Source of the DNA: Streptosporangiaceae bacterium
Lineage (GTDB): Bacteria > Actinomycetota > Actinomycetes > Streptosporangiales > Streptosporangiaceae
Reading direction: 5' to 3'
Assembly: GCA_025934375.1 (NCBI GenBank)
Contig: JAICYD010000054.1
Coordinates: forward strand, 1 to 43,247
Length of the DNA: 43,247 bases
The notes under the pieces were generated by a model. It saw only the letters and a list, made by a program, of their open reading frames with translations. It made no database searches and was not told where the DNA came from. Of the stretch, positions 1-7,266 are shown piece by piece (position 1 is the first letter of the stretch; each line of letters starts with the position of its first letter). The position numbers were made by a program, and so were the translations under genes.

Positions 1-1291
1 CACCATAGTCACCGGCAGCCTGCTGGCCGGCACCGTGTTGACCGGCACCGTGTTGACCGGCACCGTGTTGACCGGCACTGTGCGGGTCGGCGCCGTACCC
101 GGTGGCGGCGGCATCGTTTTGAGGGGCACCGGGATAGGCGGCGCCGGAGTCGTAGCCGGCGGCTCCGTAGCCGTACGCGCTATCCGGGTAGGCCTGACCC
201 GTGGGATATCCCTGGCCCGCCGGGTATCCCTGGCCGGCGGCATGCGCCTGGCCGCCCGGGTAAGTCTGGCCGTCGTGGGCTTGCCCGGCACCGGGATAGC
301 CGACAGCCGCCCCGGCCTGCGGGTAGGCGCCCGGATAGCCAGCCCCGGCGGGATAGCCGCCCGGGCCCTCTGAGCCCGGCGCGCCCGGCTGGGCGGAGTA
401 TCCGGGCTGGGCTGCGTAACCAGGTTGAGCGATGTGGCCGGGCTGGGTCGGATAACCAGGCTGCCCGGTGTACCCAGGCTGCCCGGTGTACCCAGGCTGC
501 CCGGTGTACCCAGGCTGCGCGGCGTAGCCCCGGCTGGTGGCGTACCCGTCCTGGGGGGCATACCCGGGCTGCCCGCCATACCCGGGCTGAGCAGCATAAC
601 CCGGCTGCCCGGCGTAACCCGGCTGAGCTGGGTAGCCAGGTTGCGCGGCGTAACCCGGCTGCGCGGCGTAACCCGGCTGCGCGGCATAGACCGGCTGCCC
701 GGCGAAACCAGGGTGCGCGGCATAGACCGGCTGCCCGGCGAAACCAGGGTGCGCGGTGTACCCAGGCTGTGCAGCGTAGCCCGGTTGAGCTGCATAACCA
801 GGCTGTCCCGGGTAACCCGGCTGAGCGGCGTAGCCAGGCTGGGGAGCGTACCCGTCCTGGGGCACATACCCAGGCTGCCCGCCATACCCGGGCTGAGCAG
901 CATAACCCGGCTGCCCCGCGTAACCCGGCTGAGCTGGGTACCCAGGTTGCGCGGCGTAACCCGACGGGAAACCTGGATCCGCGCCGGTGCCGCCATCGGC
1001 CTGCGCGCCGCTCGCGGGATCGATGAGCTGGCCCGGAGCGTAGATCACGCTGGGCGTGATCACCCCATCGTCGCCCGCCGCCTGATGCCCTGCCGCCTGA
1101 TGCCCCGCCGGCTGCTGTCCGGTCGCCTGCCATCCGGCATCAGCAGGCCATGGGTAGCCCGTGGCTTCGCCCGGTCCAGGGCCAGGCGGAACAGCCCCGT
1201 AACCACCCGGTGGCATGCCCGCGTTGGCCGCGCCGGGATCAGCGGCAGCGTACTGCTGCCCAGGCTGCCATCCCCCCGCGAACTCTCCCAC
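1..1291 (-). CDS. Gln/Pro/Tyr/Gly-repeat protein, N-terminal part (runs off left edge)
   Basis: A minus-strand frame stays open from about 1297 to the window edge (over 425 codons), so the C-terminus is missing. The first ~100 residues are Gly/Pro/Gln/Ala-rich. Next comes a long array of 6-residue units of the type QPGYAA / QPGYTG / QPGYGG with variants such as HPGFAG and QDGYAP, then a Gly/Ala/Tyr-rich stretch and finally GQHGA repeats at the edge. No membrane segment or enzyme motif is visible. Such disordered Q/P/Y/G tails precede membrane domains (DUF4190, RDD and similar) in many actinomycete proteins, but that part is not here. A GTG at 1291 has TACGAT seven nt upstream, suggesting a leaderless start; an in-frame ATG at 1297 is the alternative. 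An opposite-phase frame in the same DNA is Arg/Trp-rich and is an artefact. Confidence 0.75.
   Translation of the reverse strand, partial: MGEFAGGWQPGQQYAAADPGAANAGMPPGGYGAVPPGPGPGEATGYPWPADAGWQATGQQPAGHQAAGHQAAGDDGVITPSVIYAPGQLIDPASGAQADGGTGADPGFPSGYAAQPGYPAQPGYAGQPGYAAQPGYGGQPGYVPQDGYAPQPGYAAQPGYPGQPGYAAQPGYAAQPGYTAHPGFAGQPVYAAHPGFAGQPVYAAQPGYAAQPGYAAQPGYPAQPGYAGQPGYAAQPGYGGQPGYAPQDGYATSRGYAAQPGYTGQPGYTGQPGYTGQPGYPTQPGHIAQPGYAAQPGYSAQPGAPGSEGPGGYPAGAGYPGAYPQAGAAVGYPGAGQAHDGQTYPGGQAHAAGQGYPAGQGYPTGQAYPDSAYGYGAAGYDSGAAYPGAPQNDAAATGYGADPHSAGQHGAGQHGAGQHGAGQQAAGDYG
541..962 (-). repeat. Two near-identical 116-bp blocks 306 bp apart inside the repeat gene
   Basis: Blocks 541-656 and 847-962 differ at about five positions. 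The 306-bp offset is a multiple of both 3 and 18, so the duplication keeps the reading frame and the hexapeptide register. Nearby, an 18-bp unit encoding QPGYTG is present three times in a row (about 470-520), and a 15-bp unit encoding GQHGA recurs at 32-80. This shows recent slippage or unequal exchange within the coding array. Confidence 0.85.
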
Positions 1292-1452
1292 GCACATGAT
1301 CGTAAGCCAGCGCCGCCGACAATGACGCCGCCTAACGGACACTGGCTCCGATTCCGGGTCTAGTGTCGTGTTCGCCGACATCTCGGGCCGGGACACTATG
1401 TGCGCCGCACCGGGAAGTCACCTGGCGTATCCCCCCGGCCCCAGGAACGGCA

Positions 1453-1471
1453 GAGGGGGCGCACGCCCCTC
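1453..1471 (-). terminator. Possible hairpin terminator after the luciferase-like gene
   Basis: A G/C-only stem (GAGGGGGCG against CGCCCCTC, one unpaired G, two-base loop) lies about 50 nt downstream of the stop at 1520 and upstream of the left-edge gene. There is no T-run, so this rests on the stem alone. Confidence 0.3.
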
Positions 1472-1519
1472 ACGGCAACGGGGCCGGGCAGCGCGACGGG
1501 CGCCGCGAACCCGGGAACG

Positions 1520-2449
1520 TTAGACCTGGGCAAGCACCTCGCTGGCCAGCAACTCCAGGTGGTCTAGGTCGGACAGGTCCAGGACCTGCAGGTACACGGT
1601 GGATACGCCGACCGCGGCGAACTCCCCGATCCGCGCCACGATTTCCGGCGGGGTACCGGCCAGGCCGCCCGCGCGCAGGTCGGAGGGGTCACGGCCGATG
1701 GCCGCGGCGCGGCGGGCGACCTCAGCCTCGTCCTTGCCGCAGCAGACCGTCTGGGCGGTGGACAGCCGCAGCGACCCCGGTGCGCGTCCCGCCGCCTGGC
1801 ACGCCTCGCGGACCCATCCGAAGATCTCCGCCGAGCGTTGGGGCGGGACGAAGTTGGTGTTGAACTCATCGGCGTACCTCGCCGCCAGCGCCGGGGTGCG
1901 CCGCCGTCCGCTGCCGCCGATGATGACCGGAGGACGCGGCCGCTGGGCCGGCTTGGGCAGCGCCGGAGAGTCGCTTACCTGGTAGTAGCGTCCGTCATAC
2001 GAGAACGTCGACCCGTCTGGCGTCTCCCACAGGCCAGTGATAACGGCCAGTTGCTCCTCCAGACGGTCGAACCGCTCGCCCAGGGACGGGAACGGCACCC
2101 CGTACGCCTTGTGCTCGGCCTCGAACCAGCCAGCTCCCAAGCCGAGCTCAACCCGCCCGCCGCTCATCTCGTCCACCTGCGCGACCGTGATGGCCAGCGG
2201 GCCCGGCAGCCGGAAGGTGGCACTCGACACGAGGGTGCCGAGCCGGATGCGCGACGTCTCGGCCGCGAGCGCGGCAAGGGTCGCCCAGGAGTCCGTCGGT
2301 CCAGGCCGCCCGGACACCGGTCCCATCTTCAGGAAGTGGTCGGAGCGGAAGAAGGCGTCGAAGCCGAGCTCTTCGGCCGCGAGCGCGACGGTGCGCAATG
2401 TGGCGTAGGAGGCGCCTTGCTGGGGCTCGGTGAAGATCCGCAGTTTCAT
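1520..2449 (-). CDS. LLM-class F420-dependent oxidoreductase
   Basis: A 309-aa luciferase-like monooxygenase fold protein of the actinobacterial F420-dependent group. Visible landmarks are the N-terminal strand KLRIF, SDHF near residues 36-39, the RIRLGTLVSSATFR strand near 67-80, and GGRVELGLGAGWFEAEH near 98-113, a hallmark of bacterial LLM enzymes. The VIIGGSGRRRTPALAARYAD segment follows in the second half. The family uses reduced F420 (or FMN) to reduce or oxidise small substrates; the substrate is not predictable here. I chose ATG 2449 because GAGG sits nine nt upstream; ATG 2458 is in frame but has GAGG directly adjacent. It is transcribed away from the GntR gene at 2552, so that regulator may control it (inference). 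Confidence 0.88.
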   Translation of the reverse strand: MKLRIFTEPQQGASYATLRTVALAAEELGFDAFFRSDHFLKMGPVSGRPGPTDSWATLAALAAETSRIRLGTLVSSATFRLPGPLAITVAQVDEMSGGRVELGLGAGWFEAEHKAYGVPFPSLGERFDRLEEQLAVITGLWETPDGSTFSYDGRYYQVSDSPALPKPAQRPRPPVIIGGSGRRRTPALAARYADEFNTNFVPPQRSAEIFGWVREACQAAGRAPGSLRLSTAQTVCCGKDEAEVARRAAAIGRDPSDLRAGGLAGTPPEIVARIGEFAAVGVSTVYLQVLDLSDLDHLELLASEVLAQV

Positions 2450-2551
2450 GAGGTTCATCCTCGCGCATCGGTCATTCGAGATAGTCGACAGACATCGACG
2501 ATCGTCGTAGCGCTGCGATGGGCACTATTGCCAATCGAGTAACGTACAAGC

Positions 2552-2836
2552 GTGTCGATAGGTGACGAAACGGACCCAAGAGCTTACATACGCCTCGCTG
2601 CGGACCTGCGCAAGCAGATCACGGAGGGGAAGCTGCCCCCGGGCAGCCCCACCCCGTCGATCACCACGCTGACTCAAGACCACGGGCACGCCCGGCAGAC
2701 CTGCGCGAAGGCGCTGCGCTTGCTCGTGGATGAGGGCCTGCTGATCAGGTACCCCGGACTGGGCTACTACGTGGCGGGCACCGGCGGCGACGCCAAGCCG
2801 GACAACCCCGCCAGGGGGACCGGCGACGGCGCCTGA
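2552..2836 (+). CDS. GntR-family winged-helix regulator, HTH domain only
   Basis: A 94-aa protein consisting almost entirely of a GntR winged helix: IRLAADLRKQITEGKLPPGS, then SITTLTQDHGHARQT as the helix-turn-helix, then ALRLLVDEGLLIRYPGLGYYV as recognition/wing. No FCD or UTRA effector domain follows, only a short Gly/Asp/Lys tail. Such stand-alone GntR domains are common in actinomycetes. The GTG start has TAACGT (2540-2545) six nt upstream and no purine-rich site, so the mRNA is probably leaderless. It is divergent from the LLM oxidoreductase, with about 100 nt between starts. Confidence 0.85.
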   Translation: MSIGDETDPRAYIRLAADLRKQITEGKLPPGSPTPSITTLTQDHGHARQTCAKALRLLVDEGLLIRYPGLGYYVAGTGGDAKPDNPARGTGDGA

Positions 2837-2867
2837 CGCCGGATCCGCCGTACCGCCGCCCGGGGCG

Positions 2868-3060
2868 CAGCGCTGTCAGGGGGCAGCGCTGTCAGGGGGC
2901 AGCGCTGTCAGGGGGCAGCGCTGTCAGGGGGCAGCGCTGTCGGGGCGCAGTGTTGTCGGGGCGCAGTGCTGTCAGGGCGCAGTGCTGTCAGGGGGCAGTG
3001 GTGTCGGGGGGCAGTGCTGTCGGGGGCGTTGTTGTCAGGGGCGCAGCGTTAGCCGGGGGC
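2868..3060. repeat. 16-bp minisatellite, about 12 copies
   Basis: Unit CAGCGCTGTCAGGGGG begins at 2868, 2884, 2900, 2916 and 2932 without change, then continues with point variants (CAGTGTTG, CAGTGCTG, CAGTGGTG) at 2948, 2964, 2980, 2996 and 3012. It decays with 15- and 17-bp spacings at 3027 and 3044. The unit contains the palindrome AGCGCT. A 16-bp period cannot be coding. It fills most of the ~310-bp gap between the GntR gene and the convergent methyltransferase gene; no gene is visible in that gap. Confidence 0.92.
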
Positions 3061-3080
3061 TGCCCGGCCTCCATGTAATT

Positions 3081-3109
3081 CCCCGTACGGGGGCAATTCC
3101 CGCACGGGG
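3081..3109. terminator. Paired short palindromes between convergent genes
   Basis: CCCCGTACGGGG (3081-3092) is a perfect 12-bp palindrome, followed by AATT and an imperfect second copy, CCCGCACGGGG (3099-3109). The position, downstream of both the GntR gene and the minus-strand methyltransferase, fits a bidirectional transcription stop, but there is no T-tract. Confidence 0.35.
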
Positions 3110-3146
3110 CACGTCGCCATGCCCGGCGCGGCAGGCGTGGCCCGCG

Positions 3147-4502
3147 TTACGCCGGGCGCGACAAGATGGCGACGCACTCGACGTGGTGGGTCATCGGGAA
3201 CGCGTCGAGGGCGCGCAAGCCCTCCAGGTGCCAGCCGAGGGCGTGCAGGAGGCCGATGTCGCGGGCGAGTGTCGCCGGGTCACAGGAGACGTAGCAGAAC
3301 CGCTCGGTCCCGGCCTCGGGCCCGGACAGGTAGTCGATCACGTCCCGGTCCAGGCCCGCGCGGGGCGGGTCGGCGACCGCGAGCCTGGCCGGCGGCAGCC
3401 CGCCGCGCTTGAGGACTGCGCCGGCTTCGCCGCGGCGCACCCGCGCCCAAGGGAAGTCCCGCAGGTTGTGCCGCGCGTCCCGCACGGCGGCCTCTTCTGA
3501 CTCAATGCCGATGACGGCCCCGTCGCCGCCCACCGCCGCCGCCAGCGACCCGGCGAACAGCCCAGCCCCGCAGTACAGGTCGAGCGCGCCGTCTCCCGGC
3601 TTCGGCTCGAGGGCGGCGACCACCGCCGCCGTGAGGGCGTCAGCCGCCGCCGGATGGACCTGCCAGAACGCTCCGGCGCTCACTCGCCATTCGCGCCCCG
3701 CCGCGCGCTGGATGAGGTAGGCGCGGCCCCGGACGGGGGTGAGCCGCCGCCCGTTCCTGATCAAGACCGACTCGGCCGCTACGGTCTGCACCCCTTCCGG
3801 CCTCTCCTGGGCGGCCCGGGACCGCGAGCCGGGACCGCCAGGGGCTGGCGTCCCGCCGTCGCGCAGGGCGGTGGCGTTCGCGGGGGCGTGGCGGCCCCGC
3901 GGGTCGGCCAGCACGACCACGGCTTCCCGGCCGCTGTCCCCCACCGCCGCCTCAACGGCCGTCGCGCCGTCCCAGCGGCGGCGCGGGATCCCCAGGTCGC
4001 GCAAGCCGGCGTGGGCGATCAGGCAGTCGCCGATGTCGATGACCGCATGGGAGCGGTGTGCCCGCAGGCCGGCCGTGCCGCGGGAGTCAACGGCGAACTG
4101 GACGCGGGTCCGCCAGCCGAGGCCGTCACCGTCATCGAGTGGCTCGACGGTGACCTCGCGGTCGATTCCCGCCAGCCGGCGGAGCTGCTCGCGGACGACC
4201 GACGCCTTGAGCGCCCGCTGCGCGCTCAGCCGCGCGTGCTGCCAGTCGCAGCCGCCGCACCCGCCTGGGCGGGCGCTCGGGCACGGCGGCTCCACCCGGT
4301 CCGGGGACGCCCGCACGATGTCCACGGCGTCGGCCCGCGCGAACTTGGACGTGACCTCGGTCACCCGCGCGCGGACCCGCTCACCAGGCAGCGCGTGCCG
4401 CACGAACATCACCGGCATCCCCGGTGGCCGCGCGACGCACCAGCCACCTTGAGCGATGTCGGCGAGGTCGACCTCGACGAGCTCGCCCAGCTCAAAACTC
4501 AC
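3147..4502 (-). CDS. TrmA/RumA-type RNA (uracil-C5) methyltransferase with TRAM domain and Fe-S cysteines
   Basis: A 451-aa class I SAM-dependent RNA m5U methyltransferase. A TRAM domain occupies residues ~3-60. Cys74, Cys82, Cys85 and Cys160 match the C-x5/7-C-x2-C-x~72-C iron-sulfur pattern of RumA/RlmD. The SAM-binding motif DLYCGAG is at 308-314, DPPRAGLD at 378-385, the nucleophile Cys407 in SCDP, and the general base Glu442 in HHVEC. The target (rRNA or tRNA) is not decided by sequence. A low-complexity insert (~205-240) is unusual. GTG 4502 has GGAAGGGA seven nt upstream, so I prefer it to the longer ATG at 4541. The place next to ceoB/ceoC matches M. tuberculosis Rv2689c, from memory. 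Confidence 0.9.
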   Translation of the reverse strand: MSFELGELVEVDLADIAQGGWCVARPPGMPVMFVRHALPGERVRARVTEVTSKFARADAVDIVRASPDRVEPPCPSARPGGCGGCDWQHARLSAQRALKASVVREQLRRLAGIDREVTVEPLDDGDGLGWRTRVQFAVDSRGTAGLRAHRSHAVIDIGDCLIAHAGLRDLGIPRRRWDGATAVEAAVGDSGREAVVVLADPRGRHAPANATALRDGGTPAPGGPGSRSRAAQERPEGVQTVAAESVLIRNGRRLTPVRGRAYLIQRAAGREWRVSAGAFWQVHPAAADALTAAVVAALEPKPGDGALDLYCGAGLFAGSLAAAVGGDGAVIGIESEEAAVRDARHNLRDFPWARVRRGEAGAVLKRGGLPPARLAVADPPRAGLDRDVIDYLSGPEAGTERFCYVSCDPATLARDIGLLHALGWHLEGLRALDAFPMTHHVECVAILSRPA

Positions 4503-4612
4503 AGGTGAGTCCCTTCCTAATCTTGGGTCGCATTCTCCCATGCAAGGGCATACCTTTGGCGGGGCGTCCGGCTCGGCCGCCGGGGCGATGACAGACCGCG
4601 AAAGGACTGGTC

Positions 4613-5278
4613 GTGCATATCGTGATCATGGGCTGCGGGCGGGTCGGCTCGACGCTCGCTCACATCCTGGAGGACCGGGGCACTACGGTCGCCGTGGTGG
4701 ACCGGGATCCGGAGGCCTTCCGGCGCCTGCGCCCCGCGTTCAAGGGCGAGCGCGTGACCGGCATCGGATTCGACCGCGAGGTACTGTCCCGGGCGGGGAT
4801 CGAGCGCGCCGATGGTTTCGCCGCCGTCAGCAGCGGCGACAACTCCAACATTATCGCGGCCCGGGTGGCGCGGGAGACGTTTGGCGTGCGTCAGGTCGCC
4901 GCGCGCATCTACGATCCGCGCCGCGCCGAGGTGTACGAGCGGCTCGGCATCCCGACCGTTGCCACGGTGCGCTGGACGGCCGACCAGATGCTGCGCAAGC
5001 TGCTCCCGGAGGGCTCGGAGCCGCTGTGGCGGGACGCGACCGGCAAGGTGGTGCTGACCCAGGTGAGCGTATCCCCGTCCTGGATCGGTGAGCCGGTCAA
5101 GGCGCTGGAGGCCTCGGCCGGGACCCGGATCGCCTACATCGACCGGCTGGGCGAGGCGATCGTGCCGTTGCCGGGGACCATGCTGCAGGAGGGCGACGTG
5201 GTCCACGTCATCGCCCTGGAAAGCGAGATCGACCGGATCGCGGCCGCGTTCGCCGCGCGGGAAAGGAGCGGTCACTGA
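4613..5278 (+). CDS. ceoB: TrkA/RCK-type potassium-channel regulatory protein (CeoB-like)
   Basis: A 221-aa cytosolic RCK protein. The N-terminal Rossmann domain has GCGRVG at residues 8-13 and the nucleotide-ribose aspartate in VVDRD near 29-33. An RCK_C domain follows (~130-215) with LPGTMLQEGDVVHVIALES. These proteins bind NAD(H) or other nucleotides and gate K+ uptake subunits; no membrane subunit is encoded in this window. The GTG start has AAAGGA six nt upstream. The stop overlaps the start of the next RCK gene (TGATG), so the two are translationally coupled and probably form a heteromeric ring, as proposed for CeoB/CeoC in mycobacteria. Confidence 0.9.
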   Translation: MHIVIMGCGRVGSTLAHILEDRGTTVAVVDRDPEAFRRLRPAFKGERVTGIGFDREVLSRAGIERADGFAAVSSGDNSNIIAARVARETFGVRQVAARIYDPRRAEVYERLGIPTVATVRWTADQMLRKLLPEGSEPLWRDATGKVVLTQVSVSPSWIGEPVKALEASAGTRIAYIDRLGEAIVPLPGTMLQEGDVVHVIALESEIDRIAAAFAARERSGH

Positions 5279-5937
5279 TGCGGGTAGCGATTGCCGGGGC
5301 GGGCGCGGTAGGCCGGTCCATCGCCCGCGAGCTCCTCGAGAACGGGCACGAGGTGCTGCTCATCGACGCCTCCCCCCGGGCGATCAAGGTCGACAGCGTG
5401 CCCCGGGCGGAATGGCTGCTGGCCGACGCGTGCGAGATCAGCTCGCTGGATGACGCCGCGCTGGACCGCTGTGACGTGGTCGTGGCCGCGACCGGCGATG
5501 ACAAGGTCAACCTGGTCGTCGCGCTGCTGGCCAAGACCGAGTACGGCGTTCCGCGCGTCGTGGCGCGGGTTAACCACCCGGGCAACGAGTGGCTCTACAA
5601 CGAGTCGTGGGGAGTCGACGTGGCGGTCTCCACGCCGCGCCTGCTGTCCGCGCTGGTCGAGGAGGCGGTCAGCGTCGGCGACCTGGTCCGGCTGATGACC
5701 TTCGGGCACAGTGAGGCCAGCCTGGTCGAGCTGACCATGCCCTCCGACGCGCCGCTGGCCGGTCAGCAGGTCGGCTCGATCGAGTGGCCCGCCGACGCCG
5801 CGCTCGTGGCGATCTTGCGCGAGGGCCGGGTACTCGTCCCCCAGTCCCAGGACCCGTTGCAGCCGGGCGATGAGCTGTTCTTCGTCACCACCGAGGACGT
5901 CGAGGAAGAGCTAGAGCGCCTCTTCACCGCGAAGTAG
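5278..5937 (+). CDS. ceoC: TrkA/RCK-type potassium-channel regulatory protein (CeoC-like)
   Basis: A 219-aa paralogue of the preceding gene. GAGAVG (7-12) and the acidic residue in LLIDAS mark the Rossmann nucleotide site. DVVVAATGDDKVNLVVALLAK is the typical RCK-N middle segment, and residues ~135-215 form RCK_C, including VLVPQSQDPLQPGDELFFV. It starts within the stop codon of ceoB. Its own stop lies in the first copy of a 26-bp tandem duplication (5922-5973). Confidence 0.9.
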   Translation: MRVAIAGAGAVGRSIARELLENGHEVLLIDASPRAIKVDSVPRAEWLLADACEISSLDDAALDRCDVVVAATGDDKVNLVVALLAKTEYGVPRVVARVNHPGNEWLYNESWGVDVAVSTPRLLSALVEEAVSVGDLVRLMTFGHSEASLVELTMPSDAPLAGQQVGSIEWPADAALVAILREGRVLVPQSQDPLQPGDELFFVTTEDVEEELERLFTAK

Positions 5938-5973
5938 CCGCTATCAGCTTCACCGCGAAGTAGCCGCTATCAG
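5922..5973. repeat. Perfect 26-bp tandem duplication at a convergent gene junction
   Basis: Positions 5922-5947 and 5948-5973 are identical. Copy 1 holds the last codons and stop of ceoC; copy 2 holds the stop of the DUF3710 gene. The unit has therefore duplicated a convergent gene junction without damaging either reading frame. Confidence 0.95.
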
Positions 5974-6767
5974 CGCGTCTCGGTCATCTCCGGGCCGCGC
6001 TCGAAGGGATTGAAGGGGAGGCCCCCTCCTCCCTGGCCCGGCTGTCCTTGCTGGCCCTCCTGGCCCTGCTCAGCAGCGGCGGCGGCCTGCTGCTCGGCCA
6101 GGGCCTGGGCCGCCTCGGCGGGCAGCCGCAACTCCAGCAGGTCCTTGGGCGGCATCGGGTGATCGCCGCGGACCACGACGACCTCGCGGATCAGCGCCTC
6201 AAGGGCGGCCGCGGCTTCCGGCTCCACCGTCGCCGGACCGTTGATGAGCGCCCGCAGGAACCAGCGCGGGCCGTCGACGCCGATGAACCGCACCGGGATG
6301 AGCCCGGCCGAGGGCGTGCCCGGCTGGGCGGGGACCTGGGCGAGCAGCTCCGGGCCGAACGGTCCCTCCCGCTCCTGGCTCTGGCCGCCCGCGCCCGCGA
6401 TCTCGGCGATGATCTCCATACGGACGTCGGGCCAGATGCCATCCCGCTTGGGCGCGGCGAACGCCTGGAGCTGCAGCTGGCTGTCGCCATGGCGCACGTT
6501 GACCCAGGCGCCCTGCTGCTCGGCGAACACGATCTGGATCTCATACTCCGGCGTCACCGGGACCAGCAGGCTCCCGAGGTCCACCCGGTCCAGCTGGGGA
6601 TACGCCTCGGCCGCGTCCCACGGGCCGCCACCGAACTCCGGGCCGCCCTCGGCCGCATCGGCCGCCGCTGACTGGTCCAGGTCGTCGGCCAGGTCCGGGC
6701 CGGGCGCCTCCGCGGGCCGGGGCCTGCCATCCCGGGCGTGGCTGCCGCTACGTCGCCGACCGAACAC
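5970..6767 (-). CDS. DUF3710 domain-containing protein
   Basis: A 265-aa soluble protein. The N-terminus is basic then acidic and disordered (FGRRRSG, many Asp/Glu/Ala). The conserved core is at ~60-215, with LGSLLVPV, EIQIVFAEQQGAWVNVRHG, KRDGIWPDVR and RFIGVDGPRWFLRALINGPA, all diagnostic of DUF3710. The tail is Gln/Gly-rich. Function is unknown; the family sits next to dut across actinobacteria (Rv2696c in M. tuberculosis). The GTG start at 6767 lies 20 nt inside the end of dut, with GAGGAGAT upstream, so it is co-transcribed with and probably coupled to dut. Confidence 0.88.
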   Translation of the reverse strand: MFGRRRSGSHARDGRPRPAEAPGPDLADDLDQSAAADAAEGGPEFGGGPWDAAEAYPQLDRVDLGSLLVPVTPEYEIQIVFAEQQGAWVNVRHGDSQLQLQAFAAPKRDGIWPDVRMEIIAEIAGAGGQSQEREGPFGPELLAQVPAQPGTPSAGLIPVRFIGVDGPRWFLRALINGPATVEPEAAAALEALIREVVVVRGDHPMPPKDLLELRLPAEAAQALAEQQAAAAAEQGQEGQQGQPGQGGGGLPFNPFERGPEMTETR

Positions 6768-7254
6768 CGCTCATCTCCTCTACTCCGGCGTGACCGCCGG
6801 TTGAGCCGAAGCCGCCCTCGCCCCGGACGGACCCAGGCAGGACGTCTACCTCACGAAACGAAACGTACTCCACCCGCTGGACCACGAGCTGCGCGATCCG
6901 GTCCCCGCGGCGGAACGAGACCGGGTGCCGCGCGTCGGTGTTCAGCAGCGTCACCTTGATCTCGCCACGGTACCCCGCGTCGACAGTACCCGGCGCGTTG
7001 ACCACCGTCACCCCGTGCGCGGCGGCCAGCCCCGACCGGGGGTGGACAAAGGCCGCGTACCCGGCAGGCAGCGCGATCGCGATACCCGTCCGGACCACCG
7101 CGCGCTCTCCGGGCGCGAGCGAGAAGTCCTCCGCCGTGGCGAGGTCAGCGCCGGCGTCGCCGGGATGAGCGTACGACGGCAGCGGAACGCCTGGGTCCAG
7201 CCGCGTGATCAGCACGTCCACGCCCCCCACGACATCGTTGTCAGCGTCGGTCAT
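6748..7254 (-). CDS. dut: Deoxyuridine 5'-triphosphate nucleotidohydrolase (dUTPase)
   Basis: A 168-aa trimeric dUTPase that hydrolyses dUTP to dUMP and PPi, keeping uracil out of DNA and supplying dTMP synthesis. All five motifs are present: GDAGADL (32-38), HPRSGLA (71-77), NAPGTVDAGYRGEIKV (86-101, catalytic Asp92), RGDRIAQLVVQ (116-126) and GEGGFGSTG (145-153). AGGAG lies six nt before the ATG. The gene overlaps DUF3710 downstream by 20 nt and follows the AI-2E transporter stop by 12 nt on the other side, both on the minus strand. Confidence 0.97.
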   Translation of the reverse strand: MTDADNDVVGGVDVLITRLDPGVPLPSYAHPGDAGADLATAEDFSLAPGERAVVRTGIAIALPAGYAAFVHPRSGLAAAHGVTVVNAPGTVDAGYRGEIKVTLLNTDARHPVSFRRGDRIAQLVVQRVEYVSFREVDVLPGSVRGEGGFGSTGGHAGVEEMSGVRSAT

Positions 7255-7266
7255 CCTAGCTCCTGT

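Noticed and set aside
180..1133. Arg/Trp-rich protein on the minus strand over the left repeats
   Set aside because: It is an off-phase reading of the QPGYxx array; the correct phase gives a coherent low-complexity protein open for over 425 codons.
2868..3060. CRISPR-like array
   Set aside because: The 16-bp units abut directly with no variable spacers, and no cas gene is present; it is a simple tandem repeat.
3147..4541. Longer TrmA-like protein starting at ATG 4541
   Set aside because: GTG 4502 has a strong GGAAGGGA ribosome site at the right distance and the TRAM domain starts just after it.
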